Assembly: GCA_026391455.1 (NCBI GenBank)
Contig: JAPLEH010000056.1
Span: 47,568-111,567 of the forward strand
Length of the DNA stretch: 64,000 nt
DNA from: Bacteroidota bacterium
Lineage (GTDB): Bacteria; Bacteroidota; Bacteroidia; Chitinophagales; Chitinophagaceae
Direction of reading: 5' to 3'
The position numbers were made by a program, and so were the translations under genes. The notes under the pieces are model-generated. The model worked only from the letters and a program-made list of their open reading frames with translations, did no database searches and was not told where the DNA came from. Position 1 is the stretch's first letter, and the number at the start of each line of letters is the position of its first letter. Positions 19,768-28,927 of this stretch are shown one piece after another.

Positions 19768-20547
19768 TTAATCGCCTTTAATTTTTTTAAAAAACTCCAT
19801 ACTTCTTTTTTCTGCTTTCGCCTGTAATGCGATTTCCGGCGGGAATAGCTTTCGCCGCAATGTCCGGTACACACTGATAGTATTGTCCAATGCTTTTATG
19901 ATAGATGCTTTGCTGTATTGTGCATTGGTAATCTTCAGGCTTTCCAGATCCGGCGGGGTTAGCTTTTTTTCCACCTTACGCAATCCTCTGGGTAAGGTAT
20001 TACTTTTTAATTGTAATAATGGCGCCAGCACCCTTGCCCGGATAAAACCCAACCCGTCCAGGCATTCGAAGTATTCGCCCCGGGCGGCTTTACCTGCTAT
20101 ATAATGCACCCAGGTCCAGATGCGGTCTTCGATCCATTGAAGGTCTGGTTGCGGCCAGGCCGCTTCGGTACTGTTGATAATATCCGTCAGTTTATTATTT
20201 CGTTCGAATAATACCACGGGATTTTCAATACGTGTGTGAAATTCAGGAAGAGTGAGGAATTTGATATCCACATGCAGCAGGGGTTTATCATACAGGCATA
20301 CCAGTAAGCGGGGCTCTCCTACATGATCTCCGGTAAAGCCAGAAATAAAATCGCCGAATTGCCGGGCATACAGCAACATCTTTTCTTTATTGCCGCCCAT
20401 TTTTTCTTTTGTTACCAGCACCAGATCAATATCCGAATATTCATCCAGCTCCTGCGTGATCCATGAACCGGCCGCAGCCAGCCCGATCACCCCGGCGTCT
20501 TTTTGTACGATCTGTACCACGTTGTAGGCAAAATCCTGCTGTATCAT
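19768..20547 (-). CDS. Nucleotidyltransferase-fold protein
   Basis: A 259-aa soluble protein. The N-terminal domain has the Pol-beta-type signature AAGSWITQELDEYSDIDLVL (GS ... DID) with a later DIKFL that supplies the third carboxylate. A helical C-terminal domain follows, as in aminoglycoside-type adenylyltransferases. The substrate is unknown, and antibiotic resistance should not be assumed. A TAnnTTTG-like box (TATCTTTA, one mismatch) lies just upstream. Confidence 0.75.
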   Translation of the reverse strand: MIQQDFAYNVVQIVQKDAGVIGLAAAGSWITQELDEYSDIDLVLVTKEKMGGNKEKMLLYARQFGDFISGFTGDHVGEPRLLVCLYDKPLLHVDIKFLTLPEFHTRIENPVVLFERNNKLTDIINSTEAAWPQPDLQWIEDRIWTWVHYIAGKAARGEYFECLDGLGFIRARVLAPLLQLKSNTLPRGLRKVEKKLTPPDLESLKITNAQYSKASIIKALDNTISVYRTLRRKLFPPEIALQAKAEKRSMEFFKKIKGD

Positions 20548-20586
20548 TGTTCTTTAAAGATAAAACAGGATAGTGGTTTGCCAATA

Positions 20587-20613
20587 AAAAAACGGGCTGC
20601 ATTACACAACCCG
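20587..20613 (-). terminator. Terminator of the GLPGLI gene
   Basis: Read on the minus strand, a short ACGGG / CCCGT stem is followed by a T-run. It lies 28 bp past the stop codon. Confidence 0.65.
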
Positions 20614-20640
20614 TCTGGCATGACTGTACTATTTGCGGAA

Positions 20641-21438
20641 TCAATTAAGTCGTAGCTGACGGTTTCCGCCACCCATATTCTCCTGCATTTCTTTCATCAT
20701 TTTGTCCCGTTCTATTTTAAATTCTTCCGGGGTATAGTGTTTTTTTCCGGTTGGCTCCTTGATGCTGGCCACATCTGCTTTCTCCGACATTGCCTTGGCT
20801 ACAAATGTTTGCTTGCCATTGTTCACATCCATTTCCAGAATGAGACCAGGTAATTGTCCCTGGTATTCGGCTGGTCCGGCAGATACCGGTATTTCTGCAG
20901 TAAACCAGGCCACAATGGGAAGGGTATCCGTGATTTCTTTTCGCTCCATTTTACCATTATCCATCGTCATGCGGGTGCTTTGCCGGATTTGGGTGGCCGT
21001 CGCTTTCATGCAGGTATGATTGAGAATGGTTTTTGTTTCACCGGTCATTTTCCATTTCAGCGCTTTCACTGTATCATCTATGATAAAGGTCTTATCGAAA
21101 AGTTCTCTTTTCTCAGTTTTCTTTTTTGTGTCGAGATGGGTATAGAGCACATCATTGGAGCCGGCCACGATCATTCGCACGTGTACGCCTCCGTTATCGC
21201 TCATGGCACCATCATCGGCATTTTCCTGTTCGCCCGCTTTCCATAAGGATTGTCCATTGGCAAAATTCAGTTCAAAATTTTCCTTCCGCGTTTGCGGCAT
21301 CGACTGATCAACGCCATTGATATTGAACCGGGCTTCAAATGTGGAAACCCGTTCGTAAGTAACTTTTCCTTCTTTTTGCTGGGCCGATACCCCTTGTACA
21401 AGCACCAAAATGGTGGCCGCTGTAAAAAAATGCTTCAT
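20641..21438 (-). CDS. GLPGLI family exported protein
   Basis: A 265-aa protein from the ATG at 21436-21438, with a signal peptide (about 1-19, VQGVSAQ). The family-naming loop is present as GQLPGLILEMD. The family is Bacteroidota-specific and often sits next to TonB receptors or signalling pairs; its function is unknown. It is divergent from a kinase/regulator operon across 136 bp holding a -7 box for each side and a phased repeat array. That makes it a likely target of the regulator. The longer frame to 21549 adds a leader that reads as non-coding. Confidence 0.85.
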   Translation of the reverse strand: MKHFFTAATILVLVQGVSAQQKEGKVTYERVSTFEARFNINGVDQSMPQTRKENFELNFANGQSLWKAGEQENADDGAMSDNGGVHVRMIVAGSNDVLYTHLDTKKKTEKRELFDKTFIIDDTVKALKWKMTGETKTILNHTCMKATATQIRQSTRMTMDNGKMERKEITDTLPIVAWFTAEIPVSAGPAEYQGQLPGLILEMDVNNGKQTFVAKAMSEKADVASIKEPTGKKHYTPEEFKIERDKMMKEMQENMGGGNRQLRLN

Positions 21439-21456
21439 AGATTTTTTGTTTATGCC

Positions 21457-21464
21457 CAAAAATA
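21457..21464 (-). promoter_or_regulatory. -7 box TATTTTTG before the GLPGLI gene
   Basis: Exact TAnnTTTG on the minus strand, 19 bp before the start codon. Confidence 0.5.
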
Positions 21465-21484
21465 GAATGGGGACACGGCAATAT

Positions 21485-21523
21485 AAGTTAATCCACCTTT
21501 CATTAAGGTTAATAAAGGTTAAT
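21485..21523. promoter_or_regulatory. Phased direct repeats AAGGTTAAT, likely regulator site
   Basis: AAGGTTAAT occurs at 21505-21513 and 21515-21523, exactly one helical turn apart. A weaker AAGTTAAT lies two turns upstream at 21485. OmpR-type regulators bind tandem half-sites with this spacing, and an OmpR-type regulator is encoded just downstream. Confidence 0.55.
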
Positions 21524-21550
21524 GACCTCTGACGGGCACCCCTAAACAAT

Positions 21551-21558
21551 TACATTTG
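21551..21558 (+). promoter_or_regulatory. -7 box TACATTTG before the kinase gene
   Basis: Exact TAnnTTTG 16 bp before the ATG at 21575. The phased repeats lie 28 bp upstream, about where an activator of this promoter would bind. Confidence 0.55.
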
Positions 21559-21574
21559 TGGTGTAATAAAGGAA

Positions 21575-23077
21575 ATGAACAGACTGCGGGTTTTATCAAT
21601 ATTAATGGTCATTGCCATTGTAGGCATTACCGGCTTCCAGGTATACTGGCTGATGCAGAACTATGCCCGGGAGAAAAAAACGCTGACCATCAAAACGGAG
21701 GCTGCGTTTCAGAAAACCATCACCCAACTGCAGGCTGTAAAATTTAAACTGGATAATTTCAAGTGGCAAAAGAAAGATAGTGCCGGCGGCAAAAACAAAG
21801 TACAGATCAGTATCCGGGAAACAGGTAACGGGGTGAAGCCCTCCCTGGAACAACACCGCGCCGATATGGTTTCCACCATCAATGTCATTCGCTCCCGGAT
21901 GAATGATTCCCTGAAGGGGAAGCTGAAAACCGGGATGATCATATCCATGAACAACACCTATAAAACAGAGGGCGATTCTGTTGTGTTCAACCGGGAAATA
22001 CATACGCCCATGCTGCCGCCCATTCCCACCGAAGATGGCACAACGGAAAACCATATCATACAGCTTCTTTTCGGGGTAGATTCGCTGCAGGATTCGCTTC
22101 GCATCGGTGAAATTGATTCGGCCTATCAACAGGCGCTGCAAAAGCAGAAGTTGAATATCCCCTTTACGATCACCCGCAACACGGATTCCACCATGCGGGC
22201 AGAAGTGCCGGGACAGGTAACGGTGGGTTTTGCTCATCCCATTACCTATGAGCTGCATACCGGCAACACGTTTCCCTACCTGCTAACACAACTCTGGCAA
22301 CCGATTTTATTTTCATTCTTATTATTGGGTATCACCATCCTTTCCTTTGTACTGCTGTACCGGAGCCTCGTAAAACAGCAACGGCTTTCCGCATTGAAAA
22401 ATGAATTCATCAGTAATATCACCCACGAGCTAAAAACACCGATTGCTACGGTGGGAGTGGCCATTGAAGCATTAAAGAATTTCAATGCCATGCACGACCC
22501 GGTGCGTACCCGTGAATACCTGGACATTTCCTCGAATGAATTGCAGCGGCTGAGCCTGCTGGTGGATAAAGTGCTGAAGCTGTCGATGTTTGAAAAAAAG
22601 GAAATGGATTTTCATCCGGAGCTCATCAACCTGGAATCGGTCGTACAGGAAGTGGTGACTTCACTGAAACTGCAACTCGAAAAATTTCGTTCAACCATTA
22701 CCGTTATACCCAATGGAGACCTGCACCTGAAGGGCGACCGCCTGCACCTGCTCAGTGTGGTATTTAATCTGGTGGATAATGCACTGAAGTACAGCCGTAC
22801 CGCACCGGAGATCACCATACTGCTCGATGAAAAAGAAGAGACGGTACAGTTGCAGGTAAAGGACAACGGAATCGGTATACCGCCGGAGTACCGCGAAAAG
22901 ATATTCGAAAAATTCTTCCGGGTGCCCCATGGCGATACGCATAATGCAAAAGGGTATGGCCTGGGCCTCAGTTATGTGGCACAGGTGGTAAAACAGCATA
23001 AGGGTACCATTGCCGTGGAAAGTGAGCCGGGTAAAGGAACGAATATCATTATCAATTTCCCCAAACAGGCATCATGA
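21575..23077 (+). CDS. Sensor histidine kinase (RprX-like)
   Basis: A 500-aa kinase with membrane helices at about 6-26 and 243-262. They enclose a periplasmic sensor region of roughly 215 residues without a recognised fold. The cytoplasmic core has H284 in ITHELKTPIATVG, an N-box region (VFNLVDNALKYS), DNGIGIPPEYREKIFEKFFR and GYGLGLSYVAQVVKQHKG. There is no HAMP domain. The stop codon overlaps the start of the regulator gene (ATGA), so the two are translationally coupled. Resemblance to Bacteroides RprX is by architecture only. Confidence 0.92.
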   Translation: MNRLRVLSILMVIAIVGITGFQVYWLMQNYAREKKTLTIKTEAAFQKTITQLQAVKFKLDNFKWQKKDSAGGKNKVQISIRETGNGVKPSLEQHRADMVSTINVIRSRMNDSLKGKLKTGMIISMNNTYKTEGDSVVFNREIHTPMLPPIPTEDGTTENHIIQLLFGVDSLQDSLRIGEIDSAYQQALQKQKLNIPFTITRNTDSTMRAEVPGQVTVGFAHPITYELHTGNTFPYLLTQLWQPILFSFLLLGITILSFVLLYRSLVKQQRLSALKNEFISNITHELKTPIATVGVAIEALKNFNAMHDPVRTREYLDISSNELQRLSLLVDKVLKLSMFEKKEMDFHPELINLESVVQEVVTSLKLQLEKFRSTITVIPNGDLHLKGDRLHLLSVVFNLVDNALKYSRTAPEITILLDEKEETVQLQVKDNGIGIPPEYREKIFEKFFRVPHGDTHNAKGYGLGLSYVAQVVKQHKGTIAVESEPGKGTNIIINFPKQAS

Positions 23078-23763
23078 AAAGTGCAAAAGTTTTATATGTG
23101 GAAGATGAATTGTTTCTCGGCAAGATCGTGCGCGAAAGCCTGGAGAGCCGCCACTTTGAAGTGATTATGGAAAGTGACGGGGCCCGTGTGCTCGATGTGT
23201 TCAAAGCCTGCAAACCGGATATCTGTGTACTCGATATCATGCTTCCCAACAAAGATGGATTTGCCATAGCCGATGAAATCCGACTGCTGAATGAAGAGGT
23301 GCCCATTATCTTTCTTACAGCAAAAATCCAGACCGAGGATGTGGTAAAGGGATTTTCTATTGGCGGCAATGATTATATACGCAAACCCTTCAGCATGGAG
23401 GAACTGATCGTACGGATCCAAAATCTGTTGCGCAATAAAGCTGAAGCCACCCCGAAGATCACCGGCGGATCGGCCACGATCGGAAAATACCAGTTCCAGG
23501 TAAACCGTCAATTGCTTTGTTATGGAAAAGAAGAACGAAAATTATCCTTCCGGGAAAGCGAATTGCTGAAACTATTATATGAGAACCGCGATAAGATCAT
23601 TGACCGGAAAGACATATTGAATTTACTCTGGGGTAATGATTCTTTTTTCAACAGCCGTAATCTAGATGTATATATCACCAAACTCCGCAGTTATTTGCGT
23701 GAAGATGCTTCGCTGGAGATCATCACCATCAAGGGGGTGGGGTATCGGTTTATTACGGGCTGA
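23074..23763 (+). CDS. OmpR-family response regulator (RprY-like)
   Basis: A 229-aa regulator: receiver with E10/D11, phospho-acceptor D54 (ICVLDIMLPNKDG) and KPFSMEEL, then a winged helix with LSFRESELLKLLYENRDKII and SLEIITIKGVGYRF. It overlaps the kinase by 4 bp. The phased repeats at 21485-21523 are the most likely binding site visible here. Confidence 0.93.
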   Translation: MKSAKVLYVEDELFLGKIVRESLESRHFEVIMESDGARVLDVFKACKPDICVLDIMLPNKDGFAIADEIRLLNEEVPIIFLTAKIQTEDVVKGFSIGGNDYIRKPFSMEELIVRIQNLLRNKAEATPKITGGSATIGKYQFQVNRQLLCYGKEERKLSFRESELLKLLYENRDKIIDRKDILNLLWGNDSFFNSRNLDVYITKLRSYLREDASLEIITIKGVGYRFITG

Positions 23764-23835
23764 TACAGTTACGGATCAATTCAACGTACACATACAACGG
23801 AGATATTCCTGCAAGGTTGTACATTTACCAGTATC

Positions 23836-24942
23836 ATGCAGGAAAGAAAAATATATACAGCCTCCCGTGTATTTACCGGTGAAACCTGGCTAAGTGATCA
23901 TGCTATTATTACCCGCAACGGTATCATTGAACAGATCATTCCATCGAAGGACGTGGATGCCGGTACTGCGGTTATTCCGTTTCCAGAACAAATCATTGCA
24001 CCAGCCTTTTTAGACCTGCAGCTCTATGGCGCAGCAGGTAAGCTGCTTGCGGTATATCCCGAAACTGATTCCCTGTACCGATTGAATGAGCACTGTAATA
24101 AAGGCGGAACCGTGTATTGCCTGCCTACGGTAGCTACCAATACAAAGGAAACAGTATTTAACTGTATCGATGCCATTCGCCACTATTGGGCCGAAGGTGG
24201 AAAAGGTATTGGCGGACTGCATATCGAAGGGCCCTGGATACACCCGCAGCGGCGGGGCGCACATGTGGAATCGCTGATACATGTACCCACTAAGCAGGAA
24301 GTATCCGAATTCCTGGATTACGGAAAAGGAATCATTAAGATGATAACCCTGGCACCGGAACAGTGTACAGATGAAATACTGGACCTGATCCGGTCAAATG
24401 GCATTATAATTTCTGCCGGACATAGTAATGCCACGTATACAGAAGCGAAAAAAGGTTTTGCCCGTGGCATCACTACCGTCACCCATTTATTCAATGCCAT
24501 GAGTCCTTTACAGCATCGTGCCCCTGGCCTGGCCGGAGCTACCATGGATGATGCACACGTAATGGCCAGTATTATTCCTGACGGACATCATGTGGATTTT
24601 GCTGCAGTCCGTATTGCGAAGAAAGCCATGCAGGAACGGCTCTTTGTGATCACCGATGCGGTAACGGATACAACGTCCGGATATTACCAACACCAGCTTG
24701 GCGGTGACAAATATGAAGCCGGAGGAATTTTGAGCGGCTCTGCATTGACCATGATCAAAGCGGTTCAATTGCTGGTACAAAATAATGTGGCCGACATCGG
24801 AGAAGCGCTTCGCATGTGCAGCCTGTATCCGGCAAGAGTCATGCAGATCGATCATGTATTTGGCATGTTGCAACCTGGCCGTCCGGTGAATATGGTGGTG
24901 CTGGATGAAGCATTCAACCTGACCGGCCTGTTGCAGGATTAA
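23836..24942 (+). CDS. nagA: N-acetylglucosamine-6-phosphate deacetylase
   Basis: NagA removes acetate from GlcNAc-6-phosphate during amino-sugar recycling and chitin or peptidoglycan use in the cytosol. The 368 residues carry LHIEGPWIHPQRRGAH (metal-binding Glu), SAGHSNATY (His), THLFNAMSPLQHRAPGLAG (His) and FVITDAVTDTTSG (catalytic Asp). The length is normal. The canonical first-strand HxH is replaced by DLQLYGAAG, as in other NagA. No nagB or transporter is adjacent. Confidence 0.92.
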   Translation: MQERKIYTASRVFTGETWLSDHAIITRNGIIEQIIPSKDVDAGTAVIPFPEQIIAPAFLDLQLYGAAGKLLAVYPETDSLYRLNEHCNKGGTVYCLPTVATNTKETVFNCIDAIRHYWAEGGKGIGGLHIEGPWIHPQRRGAHVESLIHVPTKQEVSEFLDYGKGIIKMITLAPEQCTDEILDLIRSNGIIISAGHSNATYTEAKKGFARGITTVTHLFNAMSPLQHRAPGLAGATMDDAHVMASIIPDGHHVDFAAVRIAKKAMQERLFVITDAVTDTTSGYYQHQLGGDKYEAGGILSGSALTMIKAVQLLVQNNVADIGEALRMCSLYPARVMQIDHVFGMLQPGRPVNMVVLDEAFNLTGLLQD

Positions 24943-25026
24943 AATAACCACCATAAATAATATCATAAGCAACGAAGACCATCATTCCCGCGATTGACAA
25001 AAGCAGCACCGGACCTGATCCGCAAC

Positions 25027-26226
25027 ATGAAAATACAGCACCACATATTGTTGATTTGTTTCCTGGGCATTCACCTCTTATCCGAAGCGCAACCTGATGA
25101 GCACCGGATACAATATCCCGGTGCGCTGAAGAATTCATTCTTTGGTATCAACGTGGGGATGATACATTATCCATTCTCCATGGCACAGTTGGAAAATGGA
25201 TTTACAGCCGGCTCTGTTCAGATACCCAGGCCAGCAGTGCGATTGGTATTGTACGGGCATCAATTCAATAAATGGCTGTCTGCACAGATCACCTATATGC
25301 GACCGGTGGATTGGGTAAAGTATAAAAATGTAAATGGCGATCAGAAAGAACATTCAGTATGGATGAATGTGGCCGGCCTTACCACTGCGGCACATATCCC
25401 CCTGCATAAAAAGATTACACTTTATACCGAAGCGGGTTTGGGCATCATTACCCGTAAGGGATTCAGCATTAATAATACTCCGGTAGTGAAGCATGCTGTG
25501 TATGGCAGTTTACTCACCGGCGCCTCCATACAATATTTTCTCAATCCGAAATGGAACCTTCAACTGAGCGGCGTTTTTTCACCCGCCAATAAAAAAGAAA
25601 AGCAACCCGCTACTACATTTATCTCGGCAGGGTTTCATTATCATTTGCGTCCGCTAACAGCAGCACGTGTGGAGCGGAATATGAAAAGCAATTTATATTT
25701 CCCTCATCAAATACTTCAGGTGGGTTATACCACCAACAGCCTGGGTTACGGTGTCAACAATGCTGTATCAAAAGGGCCGGTACCCATTTTCTGGGGAGGC
25801 GAAGTGCATATACGGCAGGGGGTAACGGTAAACTATCAGCGGAATATCTTTCATGCCCGAAAGGTTTTTGCCTTCGATTGGGGAGTGGGCGCAGGATGGT
25901 GGCAAACCAGGTTGGACCGGGCAACATTTATCTCGATCACTGCTTACCCGGTATTACGTTTCATGGCCTGGCGCACCCATAACATGAATCTGTTTTTTGA
26001 ATATTCGGTAGCAGGCCCCGCATTTATTTCCCGCACTGCTATGGATGGAAAAGATACCGGGCGTCACTTTACCTTTCAGGATTTTATGGGAATGGGAGTG
26101 GTATTGGGAAAGAGCCGACACCTGAATACCGGCATCCGCATCGCGCATTTTTCTAACGGGAATATCTTTCCCAACAATGACGGAGTGAAAGTACCGCTGA
26201 CCTTCAATCTGGGTTACGCATTTTAA
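25027..26226 (+). CDS. PagL-like lipid A acyloxyacyl hydrolase with an extra N-terminal barrel
   Basis: From the ATG at 25027 the protein is 399 aa with a signal peptide (ending LLSEAQ). The C-terminal ~170 residues match PagL, the outer-membrane enzyme that removes the 3-O acyl chain of lipid A. The closing motif IAHFSNGNIFPNNDGV carries the catalytic His-Ser pair, and the chain ends in LTFNLGYAF. PagL alone is about 180 aa. The preceding ~190 residues also alternate like barrel strands (NKWLSAQITYMRPVDWV, LGIITRKGFS), so this looks like two small barrels in tandem. A frame start at 24994 exists but would spoil the signal peptide. Confidence 0.78.
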   Translation: MKIQHHILLICFLGIHLLSEAQPDEHRIQYPGALKNSFFGINVGMIHYPFSMAQLENGFTAGSVQIPRPAVRLVLYGHQFNKWLSAQITYMRPVDWVKYKNVNGDQKEHSVWMNVAGLTTAAHIPLHKKITLYTEAGLGIITRKGFSINNTPVVKHAVYGSLLTGASIQYFLNPKWNLQLSGVFSPANKKEKQPATTFISAGFHYHLRPLTAARVERNMKSNLYFPHQILQVGYTTNSLGYGVNNAVSKGPVPIFWGGEVHIRQGVTVNYQRNIFHARKVFAFDWGVGAGWWQTRLDRATFISITAYPVLRFMAWRTHNMNLFFEYSVAGPAFISRTAMDGKDTGRHFTFQDFMGMGVVLGKSRHLNTGIRIAHFSNGNIFPNNDGVKVPLTFNLGYAF

Positions 26227-26306
26227 CAAGCACTGCATAGGTTGCACCATTTGCACATATGCCGCAAACCAAGTATCTTTTGCCCCGAACCATAAAACCA
26301 ACCACC

Positions 26307-27260
26307 ATGCATGCACGTTTCCTGCTGACGGCAGTAATGGCCGCGACCATTGCAGTGTCGTCCTTTATTTCCTGTAACAATAATCAATCAGGAACCACCA
26401 GTGAAAACAAGAATGATTCCGCAAAGCAATTGCTCGAGCGGGGTGAATACATTGCAACCAAGGCCGCAGTATGTATCGATTGTCATAGTCAGCGCGACAC
26501 TACGCTATTTTCGATGCCAGTGATACCCGGTACAGAAGGAGGCGGCGCGGGCTTTGCATTTACCAAAGCGGAAGCGGTGCCGGGCGTGTTATGGGCGCCC
26601 AATATTACACCGTATGCATTAAAAGACCGTACCGATGAGGAGATCATCAAAACACTCACGACGGGTATTAATACAAAGGGCGACACGTTATTTCCCATCA
26701 TGCCTTATCACAGCTATGGCCGACTCACAAAATATGACTTGCAGGCAGTGGTTGCGTATATCCGCACGCTGAAACCAATCGAGCGTACAGTACCCGAAAG
26801 AAAATTCTTTATCCCGGCCGCCATGTTTGGTCCCCTGCCGGCCGCCAATATTGAAAACAACACGATGCCCGATCCGTCAGACAAAGTAAAATATGGTCAG
26901 TATATGGTAACGATGGCCGCCTGTACGGAATGTCATACGCCGATGGGACCACAGGGTCCGGATTTCAGCAAAGTATTTTCGGGCGGATTTGTATTCGACA
27001 ATGCCGTATTGAAAGTAGCGGTACCGAATATAACGCCGGATAGCGCTACGGGGATTGGCAGTTGGTCGGAAGAAACTTTTGTGAATAAGTTCAGGGCCAA
27101 TGCCACGCCGGAAGTATTGCAAACAAAACCCGGCAGGCGAAATACATTTATGCCCTGGAGTATGTATGGCAAAATGAAGGAGGAGGATCTGCGGGCGATC
27201 TATGCTTACCTGCGTACTGTAAAACCGATAGTAAATAAAGTGGAGAAATACCCGGAATAA
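26307..27260 (+). CDS. Dihaem c-type cytochrome lipoprotein
   Basis: From the ATG at 26307, 317 residues with a lipoprotein signal (FISC, lipid-bearing C23). There are two haem sites, C56-I-D-C59-H60 and C206-T-E-C209-H210. Each is followed by a domain with NITPY or NITPD and a distal Met region (MPYHSYG, FMPWSMYG). The layout matches the cytochrome subunits that pass electrons from periplasmic dehydrogenases. No dehydrogenase is adjacent, so the donor is unknown. A strong hairpin terminator follows. Confidence 0.88.
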   Translation: MHARFLLTAVMAATIAVSSFISCNNNQSGTTSENKNDSAKQLLERGEYIATKAAVCIDCHSQRDTTLFSMPVIPGTEGGGAGFAFTKAEAVPGVLWAPNITPYALKDRTDEEIIKTLTTGINTKGDTLFPIMPYHSYGRLTKYDLQAVVAYIRTLKPIERTVPERKFFIPAAMFGPLPAANIENNTMPDPSDKVKYGQYMVTMAACTECHTPMGPQGPDFSKVFSGGFVFDNAVLKVAVPNITPDSATGIGSWSEETFVNKFRANATPEVLQTKPGRRNTFMPWSMYGKMKEEDLRAIYAYLRTVKPIVNKVEKYPE

Positions 27261-27281
27261 TCGATTTAAAAAATTAAAGTC

Positions 27282-27319
27282 AAACCCGTTTACAGCAATC
27301 CGTTGTAAACGGGTTTTTT
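27282..27319. terminator. Strong terminator between convergent genes
   Basis: A 13-bp perfect stem (AAACCCGTTTACA / TGTAAACGGGTTT) followed by T. It lies between the cytochrome gene and the convergent lipoprotein gene and could serve both. Confidence 0.9.
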
Positions 27320-27329
27320 GTGTCAGGCC

Positions 27330-27794
27330 TTATTCGTCTTTAAAATTCTCCCTTCCAAAAGTATCCGGCTGCGCATGATCGCCTTCTTCGAATTCGAAAT
27401 GTACGAACCGGATGCCCGGCACCTCCGTAAGATTATAGACTGCAGTGGCAAAATACATGGTGGGGCCGGTGGATCCCATTTGCTGGGTGAGGTATTCGGA
27501 ATCATCAATTTTCAGAAAGAGGGTATCATGGGAGGAGCGAACAACATCCAGTTTAATTTTGGGATAGTTCTGATTGATATACCCAATGACGGCCGGAATG
27601 CTCAATGAGTCGGGCCCGGGCGTTTGCGCATGTTTCATTTCCAGCCGCTGGGTGCTGTCGTTGATCTCGGCCTGCCAGGGATAAATGACGGTGGCTTCAG
27701 TACTGTCTGCTTCAGCAGCGGGCTGATCGGCATTATTGCTGCCACAGGCATAAAAGAGTAGCGAAGCGAGAAGGAGGACAGGAATTGATCTCAT
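27330..27794 (-). CDS. Hypothetical lipoprotein
   Basis: A 154-aa protein with a lipoprotein signal (LLFYAC, C17) and a low-complexity acidic linker. A compact domain follows: SIPAVIGYINQNYPKIKLDV, then HDTLFLKIDDSEYLTQQM and TAVYNLTEVPGIRFVHFEFE. The pattern resembles small anchored domains seen in Chitinophagaceae, but I cannot name the family. It converges on the cytochrome gene. Confidence 0.7.
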   Translation of the reverse strand: MRSIPVLLLASLLFYACGSNNADQPAAEADSTEATVIYPWQAEINDSTQRLEMKHAQTPGPDSLSIPAVIGYINQNYPKIKLDVVRSSHDTLFLKIDDSEYLTQQMGSTGPTMYFATAVYNLTEVPGIRFVHFEFEEGDHAQPDTFGRENFKDE

Positions 27795-28242
27795 ATGCGG
27801 GTGTTGTAAGCTAAAGGTAGTTATTTTTTGGGAGGGGTTTTGGAGCTGCGAGAGGTGAGCTACCAGTTGAGGTATGAAAAGAAAGAAGTTTGTGGTGAAG
27901 TATGGGAATACATTTTTTATGATGACATAGTAATGTTATAAATAATCTATGTCTATTATATAATATTACTAAACATATGTAAATAAGTAATTGGCTTGTA
28001 GAAGTACGTTTGTTTTTAAAGAAAGTTAAAATAACAGTTGACCCATAAAGGATTTTTAGTTTATTGCGCATTCATTTACCAGCACACATTTCTACTATGA
28101 CTATCCACTTCCTGAAATTGTAGTTTATCAAAGGGATTATCTGAATTACGATGAATTGATAAATTCTTTTTCAACTTGTGTTTTTTGATTTTGATTATTT
28201 ATAAAAAAATAGTATTCATTCACTAAATGATAATGATTCAAA
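27795..28242. other. AT-rich spacer, no gene seen
   Basis: A 448-bp stretch, markedly more A/T-rich than the DNA to its left. No ORF, tRNA-like fold or clear promoter box is visible. It marks the start of an accessory patch (barrel gene plus palindromic repeats). Confidence 0.6.
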
Positions 28243-28896
28243 ATGCGAAAACTTTATACGTTTTTTCTTTCTTTTCTTTCATGTTGTCAATTATGGTCAC
28301 AAGATGCGGGAAAATTTTCCATTGAAGCCCTTTATGGCCCCCAAGGCAATTTTTTTGTTCGCTCATACGATGAGTTGAATGGCCCATCGAATAAGACCTA
28401 TTTATACAAAAAGAATTTTCTTGGAACAATCGGCGGCATATCAGTGAAATATAAATTGAACAATGCCTCTGCTGTTTCTGCTGGTTTTTTCAGAAGTATG
28501 AACAAAGGCAAAAAAAACTATACTGGTATAATAAACGGGGTTCAAGTACAGGTTAATGATTTTAATATCCGGCATAATAATGATTACTACCAAATTACCT
28601 ATGAGCGCAGATTTAAGCGCTCCAACCCTAATTTTCTCTATCATTTTGGATTAGTAATAGCCAATATGCACCAGCAAGAGATTGCTATAGAGAATTTTGA
28701 CAATCTTGTTCTTATCAATGAGCGCAATTTTAAAAATGCGAGGTTGCAGGAAGGCGGAATTCTGGGAGGTCTCCGTTTTCAAAAGAAAATAGACACAAAA
28801 CTATCACTCGGTTGTACAATCAGGGCCTACTACCTGATATCTGTAAATTCGTTAGAGGCGGTAACGTTTACCCCAACGCTTACTTATACCCTTTGA
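28243..28896 (+). CDS. Hypothetical outer-membrane beta-barrel protein
   Basis: A 217-aa protein with a signal peptide (about 1-20, CQLWSQ) and regularly alternating strands (KYKLNNASAVSAGFFRSM, DYYQITYERRFK, TLTYTL at the end). The size fits an eight-stranded barrel; the family is not recognised. The gene is visibly more AT-rich than its neighbours. It lies between an empty AT-rich spacer and GC-rich palindromic repeats, which suggests horizontal gain. Confidence 0.7.
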   Translation: MRKLYTFFLSFLSCCQLWSQDAGKFSIEALYGPQGNFFVRSYDELNGPSNKTYLYKKNFLGTIGGISVKYKLNNASAVSAGFFRSMNKGKKNYTGIINGVQVQVNDFNIRHNNDYYQITYERRFKRSNPNFLYHFGLVIANMHQQEIAIENFDNLVLINERNFKNARLQEGGILGGLRFQKKIDTKLSLGCTIRAYYLISVNSLEAVTFTPTLTYTL

Positions 28897-28927
28897 TAGT
28901 AGTTTTTCCATATTCGAGCAACATTCC

